From JAAYYM01 sp964483155 (GTDB lineage: Bacteria; Bacillota; Clostridia; Lachnospirales; Lachnospiraceae): a DNA stretch of 64,000 nucleotides. Each line of letters begins with the position of its first letter. Position 1 is the first letter of the stretch. The notes beneath the pieces were generated by a model that did not search any database, was not told the DNA's origin, and saw only the letters and a list, made by a program, of their open reading frames with translations. Below, piece by piece: positions 26,611 to 36,206 of this stretch. The DNA is taken from positions 37,100 to 101,099 of the forward strand of contig CAZAAC010000002.1 of assembly GCA_964483155.1 (NCBI GenBank), in the 5' to 3' direction. The position numbers and the translations under genes were made by a program.

Positions 26611-28317
26611 TCAATCATAATGCTGTATTGTCAATTGCACACTACTATTTCCCACATATACATTTAGTGTTGGATAATACGTGATTGCAATCATATCACC
26701 CGTCTTCTTTAAAAAGGTTTTACTATCGCCAAACCAAATAGCTTCTCTGACAACGCCATCCTTGTTTTGTAATGACATCTTAACAACATTTTGATTCTTT
26801 CCTATAATTTGCATGGAACGAATCAATAGTTCCTTTTCTGCAAATAAGGGTCTGGAATTTCCCATTCCAAAAGGTGCTAATAGTTCTATTTCACTAATGA
26901 GAGCTTCATTTGCATAGCCAATTGGCAATGGAATATCAATACGCACTTTTTCGATCATGTCCTCGTCTTTTAAATCTGTGTTCTGGTTTAAACGTATTCT
27001 GAATTTTTCTATGTTTTCTTCTGGCATTGATAAACCCGCTGCCATTTTATGACCTCCATATTTACTAAACAAGTCCTTACATTTTGTCATCTCATCGTAC
27101 ATATGATATGCTTCAATAGAACGGCCTGAGCCCTTGACACCTTTTTCACCTTTCGTTAATATAAATGTTGGTTTGTAGTATCTTTCTTTAATGCGTCCCG
27201 CAATGATTCCAGCAAGGCTTTCATGACATTCTGCAAGATACAAGACCAATACCTTATCTTCACATTTTTCCAGTTCCTTCACGGCCTGTTCCAAAAAATG
27301 CTGTGTCATATCTTTTCTGCTCTCATTCAGTTCCTTTAATTCTAATGCAATTTTAGACGCTTCTTTTTCATTTTTACTTATAAAAAGTGATAACGCACGT
27401 TCAGCAGTGTCCAAACGCCCCGTCGCATTAATACAAGGACCCAAAATAAAACCAATATGATAGGGCGACAATTTTTCTTTGTCAATACAAGCTGACGAAA
27501 TAAGTGCTCTCATCCCGATATTCTTAGATTTTTTTATTTTTTCCATCCCATATTTTACGATAATTCGATTTTCATCACGCAGCTCCATAACATCTCCGAT
27601 TGTAGCAAATGCTGCAAATGACAAAAATGCTTCCACAACATCTTCCTGTGGCATAAGCGCCTCCCAGAGTGCCTGTATCACTTTATATGCCACAACAGCC
27701 CCACATACTCCTGGAAATGGATAATTACAGTCTGCACGATGTGGGTTAATCACCGCATCCCCTGATGGCAAGATATACTGTTTTGTGCCTGAGCCATCCT
27801 CTGCAAGGTTATATAGTATTTCATGATGGTCCATAATGATGACCGTCATCCCTAGTTCCTTTGCATGTGCAATCTGCTCAATAGCAGCGATGCCGTTATC
27901 ACATGTCAAAATCACTTCGATTTTATCCTCATATGCGCTACAAATCATACTATCACTAATTCCATAGCCATCCTTAATCCTATCCGGCAATTTTGCATCT
28001 ACGACAGCACCGCATTTTGTTAGTCCCTCTAGCAATATATAGGTGGCGCATATTCCATCAATATCATAATCGCCAATAATCCTGATTCTACGATGCATTT
28101 TAATGGCCTGTTCTATCAAATTAACGGCCAGATCCATATCTTTCATCTCATATGGATTGTACAGGTTCGCAATTGTACCATGCAAAAACAGGGATATTTC
28201 TTCATCAGAAATAATATCCCTGTTTCTTAATATACGAGCAATAATTGGTGATATGTTATGTTTCTTTGCTATCTCATCAAAATCGGCCTTTTTTGCCGTA
28301 ACGAACCAATTAGCCAT
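26611..28317 (-). CDS. recJ: Single-stranded-DNA-specific exonuclease RecJ
   Basis: 5'-3' ssDNA exonuclease of recombination and mismatch repair. DHH-family motifs: IIGDYDIDGICATYILLEGL (motif I), DNGIAAIEQ, MDHHE (motif III), CGAVVAYKVIQAL, and the DHHA1 region GRIKERYYKPTFILT with KGSGRSIEAYH and KYGGHKMAAGLS. 568 residues, typical for clostridial RecJ. It follows secDF by seven bases. Confidence 0.94.
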   Translation of the reverse strand: MANWFVTAKKADFDEIAKKHNISPIIARILRNRDIISDEEISLFLHGTIANLYNPYEMKDMDLAVNLIEQAIKMHRRIRIIGDYDIDGICATYILLEGLTKCGAVVDAKLPDRIKDGYGISDSMICSAYEDKIEVILTCDNGIAAIEQIAHAKELGMTVIIMDHHEILYNLAEDGSGTKQYILPSGDAVINPHRADCNYPFPGVCGAVVAYKVIQALWEALMPQEDVVEAFLSFAAFATIGDVMELRDENRIIVKYGMEKIKKSKNIGMRALISSACIDKEKLSPYHIGFILGPCINATGRLDTAERALSLFISKNEKEASKIALELKELNESRKDMTQHFLEQAVKELEKCEDKVLVLYLAECHESLAGIIAGRIKERYYKPTFILTKGEKGVKGSGRSIEAYHMYDEMTKCKDLFSKYGGHKMAAGLSMPEENIEKFRIRLNQNTDLKDEDMIEKVRIDIPLPIGYANEALISEIELLAPFGMGNSRPLFAEKELLIRSMQIIGKNQNVVKMSLQNKDGVVREAIWFGDSKTFLKKTGDMIAITYYPTLNVYVGNSSVQLTIQHYD

Positions 28318-28324
28318 ATTCTAC

Positions 28325-30574
28325 TTATGCCACTTTCTTCTTTCCTATCTTTTCCTTAAATATATACCACATAGAACCTGCTAGACATACAGATGAATAA
28401 CATCCACAAACCAAACCTACAATAAGTGGTAACGCAAATTCTTTGATTGATGTTACACCCATGATATACAGAACTACTACCATAATCAGCGTTGTTATTG
28501 AAGTAAAGATACTTCTAGAAAGAGTCTGTGTAATACTATTATTTATAACGGCTTCCAGTACGTCATTCCTTTTCATTTCTCCTAGATTTTCACGGATTCT
28601 GTCAAATATGACTATTGTTGCATTAATGGAATACCCGACTATGGTCAACATACATGCTATAAATGTACCGCCGACTGATACTCTGGCAACTGCATAGAAT
28701 GCTAAAACAACCAAAACGTCATGACATAAAGCAAGCACAGAACTTGCACCAAATCTCAAATCTTTAAATCTGAACCAAATGTATACCAGCATGCAAAGTG
28801 TTGCAATAACAACTGCAATAATTGCATCAGCTTTCATTTCTGAGCTAATGGTAGAACTAATCGTCTCTGCTGTAATCAGCCCTTCATCCACTCCAAAATT
28901 GCTGACCATTGCATCATCAAATGCTTCTCGTTCTGCCACAGACAACGTACGAGTCTTAAATATGACTTCATTCGTACCTGCTACTTTCTGTGTCTGTACA
29001 TTGCCATCACCTGTTATCTCCTCTATGATTGGCACCACCTTAGCATCTAAATCTTCAATTGACATATCCTCATTGAAGGTTATATTTGTAGAAGAACCGC
29101 CAAGGAATTCCAAACTGTAATTTAGTGCTCCGATACCATTTGCCTTATTCACTCCCATAAACACAAATCCGCATATAATAACTACAAGAGAGGCAGCAAT
29201 AAACATCTTTCGTTTTGCAAGAAATGCAATTGGCTTATTTTCTTTTCCTGTTCCAAATAATTTCTCATTTTGCAACCCAACTGCATAAAATGCATTTAAA
29301 ATAAACTTCGTTACAAAGAGCGCTGTAAACATAGATAATATAATACCAAGTGCTAATGTCTGTGCAAATCCCTTAACAGCACCAGTACCCATAAATCCAA
29401 GAACAATCGCTGCAATCAACGTTGTCATATTACCATCGATAATGGCCGATAATGCCTTTTGGAAACCGATTTTAATTGAGGAACGAATCGTCTTCCCGCT
29501 TCTTATTTCTTCCCTGATTCTTGCAAAAATAATGACATTGGCATCTACCGCCATACCAATAGATAAAATGATACCTGCGATACCTGGTAACGTCAGTGTA
29601 ATATTAAAGAAATTTAACATCAGCATCATCAAAATAACATAGATGCAAAGTGCTATTGATGAGGCAAGACCAGGAATCAGGTAAATCACGATCATAAACA
29701 AAACAACGATCGAAAGACCAATAATACCAGCTTTCAAACTTGTCTGAATTGCCGTTGATCCGAGCTGTGCCCCTACGACATTGGAACGTAATTCATTCAG
29801 TGTCAGTTTCAATCCACCAATACGAATGGTCGAAGCTAAATCTTCTGCTTCTTCGAATCCACCTATTTTGGTAATATAAGCCTGTCCTCCAGTGATTGCG
29901 CTTTGTACCGAAGGTGCACTTATGATTTCATCATCATAAACGATAAATATTACTTCCTTCGTAATTGCTGCTATTGTCGTCGCCTCTGCAAACTTTTTCG
30001 TTCCTTCTTCTGTCAGCGATAGCTCAACCATATATTCATTCGTACCCATATCGTTTGTTGAACTTGCCGCAGTCGCAGCCTTTACATCTGTTCCTTCTAA
30101 TACAACGGAACCATCTGCCTGTAGTTCTTCAATGCTCTTTATAAGTATATACCCACTGGTTCCATCTGCATTCACACCATATGTATAGTTAGGTTCACCT
30201 ACCAGGTTCTTCTCACTCACAAAATATAGTGAACCAGGTTTCCCTAAATCTGTAAGGATTTGATTTGCATCTGTCACTCCTGGGATTTCAATGTTAATTC
30301 TGTTATCCCCTTCTTGGTATACCTGTGTCTCGGTACTATACCCTTCCACACGCTTCTGCAATTTATAAATCGTATCGCTCATATCTTCTGCAGATGGATT
30401 ATCTCCTTCTACCTGATATGTGATACTAACGCCGCCTGCCAAATCAAGACCTAGCTTTACATTTTCTACAGCTCCTGTTTTTTCTGCCCCTATACCAAAT
30501 ATGGCCACATAACCAAGTCCTACAATCAGCAAGACAGTAATCAAAAGGACAATAATTCCCTGACTCTTCTTCAT
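28325..30574 (-). CDS. secDF: Fused protein translocase SecDF
   Basis: Accessory Sec membrane protein that uses the proton gradient to pull secreted proteins. The SecD half holds DLAGGVSITYQV (the conserved GGxx region), the P1 domain and six helices with GIAGIILSIGMAVDANVIIFARIREE. The SecF half begins near residue 445 and carries LEFLGGSSTNITF and VGYSINATIVIFDRIREN. 749 residues with twelve predicted helices: a natural fusion, as in Bacillus, rather than two genes. The ATG overlaps the stop of a possible 29-codon ORF upstream. Co-transcribed with recJ. Confidence 0.95.
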   Translation of the reverse strand: MKKSQGIIVLLITVLLIVGLGYVAIFGIGAEKTGAVENVKLGLDLAGGVSITYQVEGDNPSAEDMSDTIYKLQKRVEGYSTETQVYQEGDNRINIEIPGVTDANQILTDLGKPGSLYFVSEKNLVGEPNYTYGVNADGTSGYILIKSIEELQADGSVVLEGTDVKAATAASSTNDMGTNEYMVELSLTEEGTKKFAEATTIAAITKEVIFIVYDDEIISAPSVQSAITGGQAYITKIGGFEEAEDLASTIRIGGLKLTLNELRSNVVGAQLGSTAIQTSLKAGIIGLSIVVLFMIVIYLIPGLASSIALCIYVILMMLMLNFFNITLTLPGIAGIILSIGMAVDANVIIFARIREEIRSGKTIRSSIKIGFQKALSAIIDGNMTTLIAAIVLGFMGTGAVKGFAQTLALGIILSMFTALFVTKFILNAFYAVGLQNEKLFGTGKENKPIAFLAKRKMFIAASLVVIICGFVFMGVNKANGIGALNYSLEFLGGSSTNITFNEDMSIEDLDAKVVPIIEEITGDGNVQTQKVAGTNEVIFKTRTLSVAEREAFDDAMVSNFGVDEGLITAETISSTISSEMKADAIIAVVIATLCMLVYIWFRFKDLRFGASSVLALCHDVLVVLAFYAVARVSVGGTFIACMLTIVGYSINATIVIFDRIRENLGEMKRNDVLEAVINNSITQTLSRSIFTSITTLIMVVVLYIMGVTSIKEFALPLIVGLVCGCYSSVCLAGSMWYIFKEKIGKKKVA

Positions 30575-30660
30575 TTCATACTCTTCCTTTTCTTCTTATT
30601 CACAAACAGAGATGCTAAAATTCTGCCACTCTTCTTATCGCTAGTGTTGCTTTTACCCAT
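30571..30660 (-). CDS. Possible 29-residue basic leader peptide before secDF
   Basis: A small ORF from ATG 30660 ends with TGA overlapping the secDF start as ATGA. The peptide is rich in Lys, Arg and Ser (MGKSNTSDKKSG.. ..NKKKRKSMK) with a short central ILASLFV. No Shine-Dalgarno is present; instead a TATACT hexamer (30665-30670) ends four bases before the ATG, so a transcript starting there would be leaderless. Coding status is unproven; chance occurrence is possible. Confidence 0.35.
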   Translation of the reverse strand: MGKSNTSDKKSGRILASLFVNKKKRKSMK

Positions 30661-30703
30661 TGCATAGTATATCACAACTCATTATCGAATTAAAGAACTA
30701 TTT

Positions 30704-31819
30704 TCACTGGCCAAAATAAGTTATAACTGCAATCAATGCAATACATGCAACCACGACTAAAGCAACCTTAATCCATGAAATTGGTGATGCACCGCCCACT
30801 TTACCTGTCTCGCCATTTACCATAAACTGATATACTTTCTGCTTATAATTGAATGCTGATATCCATATTGGAAGCAGTACATATTTGTAGGTAATGCTCT
30901 TATACTGCGTAACAAGATTTACGCCTCTAACTTTATCTGCATTTTTTTCATTCATGATTTTATCACTAACTGCACTGGTCAGGCGCTCTTTGATATAATT
31001 TTTCGCTTTTTCCCATGCATCCTTTAATCCAACAGAATATCGTTCCGAAACGAAACCTGCAATATATTCCGGCTTATATGGTTTACTGTTATTTGTATCA
31101 AATGGCTCAATGTCGTGCATGGTGGATACTTCATGCCGTGTACTTCCTTCTACCAATTGATCATCAATCTTTTCCATGTAAGTACCCGATGTTGGATGCC
31201 AGTCAGTAACTGTAGTTGTATTCCCTTTTGAATCTCTTACCGTACGATTCTTACCATATTGAGCCGTATATGTCGACATCGTATCCGCATCAAATGTCCA
31301 AAACGGCAGGTATGCGCCTTTGAAATTTTCTGGCTTTGCACTTTCTTTAGCCTCTTTTGGGCAGAACCACTTTCTCTTGATCCAGATTTTAAAATTTTCG
31401 CCAGCCTGTTTTGCTGTGATTTTAAATGGTACTACGCCGTTAGGCGCTAAGGTGGTAATATCATTTGCTTCCATGACTTGATTGGAACCACAGTATGGAC
31501 ATATGTCTGCTGTTTCCAATGCATCATATAAAGATTCGGCACCGCATGAATTACAAACTACCGTTTTCTTTTCCACGCCCCAATCACAGCTCTCAAGTAG
31601 CTTTGCGCCCTCAAAAATCTGTTCCTCGGCTGCATCCGTTAACGCAATGCCATTCAGCGCAATCTCTTCTTCATGCCCACAATATGGGCAGGAAAGCCCC
31701 CCCGTCTTTGGATCGAAATCCATGGTTCCTCCACATGCCGGGCATTTTCTGTCTGTTTCCTGACGTGTATCAGCCTGTTTAATATTGACTTCCTCTACAT
31801 TTTCAAACTTATCATCCAT
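30704..31819 (-). CDS. Zinc-ribbon protein with C-terminal membrane anchor
   Basis: Two zinc ribbons: CPACGGTMDF..LSCPYCGHEE (residues about 26-50) and CNSCGAESLYDALETADICPYCGS (about 88-112), followed by a long domain with TTLAPNGVVPFKI and LPIWISAFNYKQKVYQFMVNG, and one C-terminal transmembrane helix (WIKVALVVVACIALIAVITYF). This layout is widespread in Firmicutes as TFIIB-type zinc-ribbon proteins of unknown function; B. subtilis YdjG may be a relative. ATG 31819 has GGGAG upstream. About 371 residues. Function not assigned. Confidence 0.75.
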   Translation of the reverse strand: MDDKFENVEEVNIKQADTRQETDRKCPACGGTMDFDPKTGGLSCPYCGHEEEIALNGIALTDAAEEQIFEGAKLLESCDWGVEKKTVVCNSCGAESLYDALETADICPYCGSNQVMEANDITTLAPNGVVPFKITAKQAGENFKIWIKRKWFCPKEAKESAKPENFKGAYLPFWTFDADTMSTYTAQYGKNRTVRDSKGNTTTVTDWHPTSGTYMEKIDDQLVEGSTRHEVSTMHDIEPFDTNNSKPYKPEYIAGFVSERYSVGLKDAWEKAKNYIKERLTSAVSDKIMNEKNADKVRGVNLVTQYKSITYKYVLLPIWISAFNYKQKVYQFMVNGETGKVGGASPISWIKVALVVVACIALIAVITYFGQ

Positions 31820-31845
31820 TGTTTGAGCTCCCTTCATAGAACAAG

Positions 31846-31871
31846 AACGCAGGGTCAATACTCTCTGCGTT
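31846..31871 (-). terminator. Hairpin between ABC-2 permease and zinc-ribbon gene
   Basis: AACGCAG (31846-31852) pairs with CTGCGTT (31865-31871); CTTGTTCT follows in the minus direction. It may end the ABC-2 operon. A TATAAT box lies upstream (about 31889), so it could also be a leader hairpin of the zinc-ribbon gene. Confidence 0.5.
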
Positions 31872-31940
31872 CAATTTATATACTATATTATACTTTTTAC
31901 CGTCTTCTGTAAATAAGAATAACTAAAATTTTTAATCATT

Positions 31941-32801
31941 TTATCTTTTTTTTCGTGAAAGATTCATGGTTGCTAAGCCAAACAAAAGAACTGCAGTTAT
32001 GACTAATATGGCTATGCTCTCAGATGTACTTACAAAATGATTTCCAAAAGAAAATACAACACCCATTTTTTCTTTAAATTCTATTAAATATTCTGTTGGA
32101 ATGTCTTTAAAAGATTCTTTCATGACCTCCTCCATCATCACCTGCCGAAGCATTCCTGCTCCATATGTAGGCGGAAAACATTTCATAACAAACTGCACAC
32201 CCTCTGGCAATTCTCCAATGGGTAAATACATACCCGTTAAAAATCCAATTAAAGTACCTAATATGGTAGAAATACTAGTAAATGCATTCATACTGGAAAC
32301 AAAGCTAACAATCAAAAAAATAATGGCAGTATTTGTCATCGTGGTCAATATGATTAATCCAAAAATTTTAATCATAGCGCCTATTGGTAGAAGTGCTCCG
32401 CCTGTAACTATAATATAAACTTCTCCCAAAGCAAACGTTAAAAAGCTCATAATTACGCCTATGGAAAATGCGCTCAAAATATAACCCGTAATGATATTAC
32501 TTTTAGGAACTGGTGCCGAATAAAAATCTTTTGATATTTTTTTTGCCTTATCTTCCACCATGGTAGAAAATGCGCCCAATGAAGTTGTGATACTTGTTAC
32601 CGCAAGTAATCCTGCAACAATCCAGCTATTAAGCAATTCCTGCGCTTGTTCCAATGCAATATCTTCTGTCCAAACATCTCCCAGAAACACCAGATATAAT
32701 CCTAAGATAATAAATACCGCTAACAATGAAAAAAGTACTGCACTCTTGTCTCTAAAATATATTTTCAAGTTACGTGTTGTAAAATTTGCTACTATATTCA
32801 T
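31941..32801 (-). CDS. ABC-2 type transporter permease
   Basis: Six-helix permease: AVLFSLLAVFIILGLYLVFL near the N-terminus, then LLNSWIVAGLLAVTSITTSLG, a central block with FLTFALGEVYIIVTGGALLP and LIILTTMTNTAIIFLIVSFVSS, ILGTLIGFLTGMYLPIGELPEGV (the ABC-2 signature region) and the last helix SIAILVITAVLLFGLATM. 286 residues. It follows its ATPase by 12 bases. Export of a drug, lipid or peptide is likely; substrate unknown. Confidence 0.9.
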   Translation of the reverse strand: MNIVANFTTRNLKIYFRDKSAVLFSLLAVFIILGLYLVFLGDVWTEDIALEQAQELLNSWIVAGLLAVTSITTSLGAFSTMVEDKAKKISKDFYSAPVPKSNIITGYILSAFSIGVIMSFLTFALGEVYIIVTGGALLPIGAMIKIFGLIILTTMTNTAIIFLIVSFVSSMNAFTSISTILGTLIGFLTGMYLPIGELPEGVQFVMKCFPPTYGAGMLRQVMMEEVMKESFKDIPTEYLIEFKEKMGVVFSFGNHFVSTSESIAILVITAVLLFGLATMNLSRKKR

Positions 32802-32813
32802 ATTTGAATTCCC

Positions 32814-33728
32814 TCACTCTCTGCATTCTCTTCCTGTTATTTTTATAAAAGCATCATCCATTGTTCCTCTAAGTACTTCAAATCCATTAATCAATTCTTT
32901 ACATTTTTCGAGTATTTCCAAGGATGACATCGTACTGGGAATACTAATAATCATTTGATCTGCTATCATTTTATATGCCCATTCATTTTCTTCTAGTACT
33001 TTAATTAAGCTCTCTTTCTCCTTTGCAATTAGCACGATAGAATCCGTTGAATATTTTTCCTTTAATTCTGATGGCGTTCCTTTTGCTGAAATCTTTCCTT
33101 CATCAATGATGATTACATAATCCGCATCTGATGCTTCTTCCATGTAATGTGTTGTTAAAAAAATAGTCATTCCCAGTTTATTTTGCAATTCACGGATTGT
33201 ACTCCAGACATTTTTTCTTGTCTGCGGATCTAATCCTGTTGATGGCTCATCCAAGAACAAAATCTGTGGAGTATTAATAAGTGCTCTCGCAATATCTGCC
33301 CTTCTCCTCTGTCCGCCTGACAATTTCCCATATGGTCTGTCCAGAAATTCCACTGTGTCACTTATATTCGCAGCTTCCTCCACTGAGGATTTTAAGTCGC
33401 GCCCTTTCAGCCCATAAAAACTACCTCGTATTGTCAGATTTTCTCTTACTGTCAAGAGTGGGTCCAACAATCCATCTTGAAAAACTGCCCCAATAGATTT
33501 TCGGATTTCATCGTCCTCTTCTCCTAACTTCCAGCCGTTAATCAATACTTCGCCAGCGTCAGGCTTTAAAAAAGTACAAATCATATCAATCGTTGTTGAC
33601 TTTCCTGCACCATTGGGCCCGAGAAATGCAAATAGTTTTCCGCGCTCTACATAAAAATCGATTCCCTTGACCGCTTCTACCTGACCATAGGATTTTCTCA
33701 GTCCTTTCACTTCTACAATCTTATCCAT
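32814..33728 (-). CDS. ABC-2 transporter ATPase (DrrA-like)
   Basis: ATPase of the two-gene exporter. Walker A GPNGAGKSTTI, Q-loop FQDGLLDPLLT, signature LSGGQRRRADIARAL, Walker B ILFLDEPSTGLDPQTR, H-loop TTHYMEEAS. A C-terminal domain of about 90 residues follows (VLRGTMDDAFIKITGRE), as in daunorubicin-resistance-type ATPases. 304 residues. Start ATG 33728 with AGGGG upstream. The promoter at 33770-33797 precedes it; the upstream gene is unrelated. Confidence 0.92.
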   Translation of the reverse strand: MDKIVEVKGLRKSYGQVEAVKGIDFYVERGKLFAFLGPNGAGKSTTIDMICTFLKPDAGEVLINGWKLGEEDDEIRKSIGAVFQDGLLDPLLTVRENLTIRGSFYGLKGRDLKSSVEEAANISDTVEFLDRPYGKLSGGQRRRADIARALINTPQILFLDEPSTGLDPQTRKNVWSTIRELQNKLGMTIFLTTHYMEEASDADYVIIIDEGKISAKGTPSELKEKYSTDSIVLIAKEKESLIKVLEENEWAYKMIADQMIISIPSTMSSLEILEKCKELINGFEVLRGTMDDAFIKITGRECRE

Positions 33729-33769
33729 TTTATTAATCCCCTACCTCTTTCATTTTTTAAGCTATTTTC

Positions 33770-33797
33770 ATTATATGCAAGCAAAAAAAAACTGCAA
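33770..33797 (-). promoter_or_regulatory. Predicted promoter of the ABC-2 exporter
   Basis: Minus-strand TTGCAG (33792-33797), 16-base spacer made largely of nine T, then a perfect TATAAT (33770-33775). The homopolymeric spacer could vary in length. Confidence 0.5.
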
Positions 33798-33958
33798 TAC
33801 ATATGCAGGTAGGTTGTCGTATTAGGATGGTAACATGCATATGCCAATTGGTAAGTTACACTCATCATGTTATGAATGTGTTTGGTAATATACAATTATC
33901 ATCTGAATTTCAGTTTTTTGTTCAAAAAAAATATATATATTCAATAGTTAGTATTCAA

Positions 33959-34609
33959 TTACTCAAAACCTCTTGCATTCTTTTTTAACCACACATATTT
34001 TTCCTTAATACCAAGATTTGTTTCATATTTTTTTATATTTTTATCACATATATCTTTATACTGACCAATCTCACTTTGCGACATAAAATTCAGATAATAC
34101 AACTCATCTTTTTCATCCCTATGAATTAGATTCTTGTATTTATTGTTATTAATCTGTGTAATATCAATATTTAAGGAAATTACAACTCTTGGAAATTTTG
34201 CAACTTCACTTTCCAAAATATAAGCGTTAACTAGACCTTCTCCAAAAGTAATCTCATCATAATTGCTGAATTTACCGACCGATATTCCGCCTCTTAAAAA
34301 GATTTCATTTTTCCCCAATTCACGCTGAAAAAAAATACAACACTTACAAATATAATTAAAGGCTCCTAATTCCTTTTTAGGAACTGCAATAACAATGCTA
34401 TCAGACATAATACGTATTGTTGATGCTTGTGATAAAAATAAATACTCAAAAGAAATCTCTCTCACTTTATCTTCAACATAAGCTCGTGCCGTAACTATTT
34501 TATCATATATCTCCTTCATTTCACTATAACCTTTTTTTAATACAATGCTTTTAAAACCCAAAATATCCAAGAATGCAACATAGCACTCTTCATCTATAAT
34601 CTTCACCAT
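33959..34609 (-). CDS. Class III nucleotidyl-cyclase-fold protein, function unknown
   Basis: VAFLDILGFKSIV near the N-terminus, IRIMSDSIVIAVP in the middle and FLRGGISVGKF then FGEGLVNAYILESEVAKFPRVVIS match the beta1/beta3 pattern of class III adenylate/guanylate-cyclase-like domains. Both metal-binding aspartates appear kept (Asp15 and Asp70). No transmembrane or sensor domain; about 216 residues. ATG 34609 has GGAGGAG six bases upstream. Such stand-alone proteins occur in accessory regions, and cyclases of antiphage Pycsar systems share the fold, but no known Pycsar effector is adjacent. Activity is unproven. AT-rich, lies 105 bases after the 355-residue unknown gene on the same strand. 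Confidence 0.6.
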   Translation of the reverse strand: MVKIIDEECYVAFLDILGFKSIVLKKGYSEMKEIYDKIVTARAYVEDKVREISFEYLFLSQASTIRIMSDSIVIAVPKKELGAFNYICKCCIFFQRELGKNEIFLRGGISVGKFSNYDEITFGEGLVNAYILESEVAKFPRVVISLNIDITQINNNKYKNLIHRDEKDELYYLNFMSQSEIGQYKDICDKNIKKYETNLGIKEKYVWLKKNARGFE

Positions 34610-34735
34610 CACTATCTCCTCCCGAATCACAATTATTATCCAGCTATCATTCCAACATTTTTTTCACTCTGGTAAATGATCTGAATAATTAAGTCCAACA
34701 ATACATTTATGTATTACTATAGGTTTCCAAGATGA

Positions 34736-35803
34736 TTAAAGTAAACTTCTGTTTGGCAATTGAAAATCATTTATCTTTTTCTTAATAAAGTAAGTGCTTA
34801 ATCCATATATTTTAGTTAATTTTTCGTAAGAATACTTCGAATATAAGTTACCTAATTCCTTTTTTCCAATTTCATTTGAACAGTAACATATTCCATCATT
34901 TGTCTGATTATACGTTGCTCCACCTTCACAATAACGAATAGCATCATTATCTGATTTAAACAATGCAATATTAGAATGATCAATATTCAATGGATTTCTA
35001 TCTAAATATACTATCTTTCCTTTTTCAATTATTTCTTTTTCATATTTTTGTTCTAATATAATGATTGAAATCGCTTTGTATTTGGCAATAAACTCCGTTT
35101 TATCATAAATAACCTTCTCTCCATTAATAATTATATATCCTGGCCAGTCTGAATCATAATAATTACTTTTTATAGAAATATCTTTTATATCATCCAAGCT
35201 TTTACATTTCATTTTACCTTCAAGAACTAATCTTTTTGATGTTGGATTTATTTCATAATCTATTTTTTCAACTATTATATTTTCTAAAAAAAATTCTTTC
35301 CAATACAAACTACAAAGTTTTATTAAAAATCCATATCTTTTATCTTTATCATCCATTTTAATTTTTCGAATTTCTGAAAAACAAAATAATCCCGAACAAT
35401 ACCTATATGATCCTCTGTATTTTATATTATATCTATTCTCAATATAATCTGAAATCCATTCACAACTATCAGCTATTATATCTAACATTGATTGGTTTTG
35501 CGCAGCATGTACTTCTTTTATAAACAGATTTAATAGAAATAAAAACGCGTCATTTTCGTCCATAATGCGTAACGCAATTAATATATATTCAATAAAATAA
35601 CCTCTTTCCTTATTAAAATTAAAGTTGAAAAGATTCATGAATTTTATATCCTCGTAGTCTTCTTTACGGATTGTACCTGCCCTGAAGTCATCTCCCCCAA
35701 TATTCTGACAGGTGTATTCATATGGAATTACAATTGCATATTTTTTAATATCCCTTACTATATAGCCTAAATTAAATAGTCTCAAATTTAGTAAATTCAT
35801 CAT
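34736..35803 (-). CDS. Hypothetical protein with a possible C-terminal helix-turn-helix
   Basis: 355 residues, not recognised. Soluble, with no signal peptide or transmembrane helix. Charged, AT-biased composition (many Lys, Ile, Asn, Tyr). Cys residues cluster around RYCSGLFCF and IRYCEGGATYNQTNDGICYC but form no clear metal site. The last 40 residues (SYEKLTKIYGLSTYFIKKKI) could fold as a helix-turn-helix. Start ATG 35803 has GAGG eight bases upstream. It is upstream of the cyclase-fold gene on the same strand, which suggests a two-gene accessory unit, but the functional link is inference. Confidence 0.6.
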   Translation of the reverse strand: MMNLLNLRLFNLGYIVRDIKKYAIVIPYEYTCQNIGGDDFRAGTIRKEDYEDIKFMNLFNFNFNKERGYFIEYILIALRIMDENDAFLFLLNLFIKEVHAAQNQSMLDIIADSCEWISDYIENRYNIKYRGSYRYCSGLFCFSEIRKIKMDDKDKRYGFLIKLCSLYWKEFFLENIIVEKIDYEINPTSKRLVLEGKMKCKSLDDIKDISIKSNYYDSDWPGYIIINGEKVIYDKTEFIAKYKAISIIILEQKYEKEIIEKGKIVYLDRNPLNIDHSNIALFKSDNDAIRYCEGGATYNQTNDGICYCSNEIGKKELGNLYSKYSYEKLTKIYGLSTYFIKKKINDFQLPNRSLL

Positions 35804-36206
35804 TCGTATTCCTCTTTGTTGATTTGCAAGTTAATCATACATCGATTTCTAATATTTATTACAATCATTGACTTTTACTATACTGTTACCCATCATAAAT
35901 TCCATCACATATTTCTTTCCCCCAAGATACATTTCTACATGACGAACTATCTATTGGGTCATATGAAAACCCTATGCCTGAAAAAAAGAATCGTCACTTT
36001 TTGTTTTGGTAAAACTATATACTTTTTGCTCCTGTAGATGTTATCATCTACCTTATTTTGCATATCCCTTATGAACTTTTTCTTCACTATAATCGGTAAT
36101 TTTTTTAACTATAAGGTCAATTCAAAACTTTTTTATTAATGACTGTACTTATACAACACAAATTATTTCAAATTCACATAATAACCACAATTTTTTACAT
36201 CAACAA
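35804..36206. other. AT-rich intergenic stretch
   Basis: No gene supported. One short perfect hairpin GTAGATG/CATCTAC with loop TTAT at 36034-36051 has no strong T-run on either side. Scattered short frames lack ribosome sites at usable distance. Confidence 0.6.

Noticed and set aside
33713..33895. Minus-strand 60-codon frame before the ABC-2 ATPase
   Set aside because: Covers the predicted promoter and the ATPase ribosome site; no start signal.
33959..35803. Calling the pair a known Pycsar system
   Set aside because: Only the cyclase fold fits; the partner has no recognised Pycsar effector domain.
35850..35910. Second small minus-strand ORF of about 17 codons after GGGGGAAAG
   Set aside because: Spacing to the ATG is about 13-15 bases and a closer ATG is followed at once by TGA; no terminator.
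36034..36051. Hairpin GTAGATG-TTAT-CATCTAC as a terminator
   Set aside because: No gene ends nearby on either strand and the tail is not a proper T-run.
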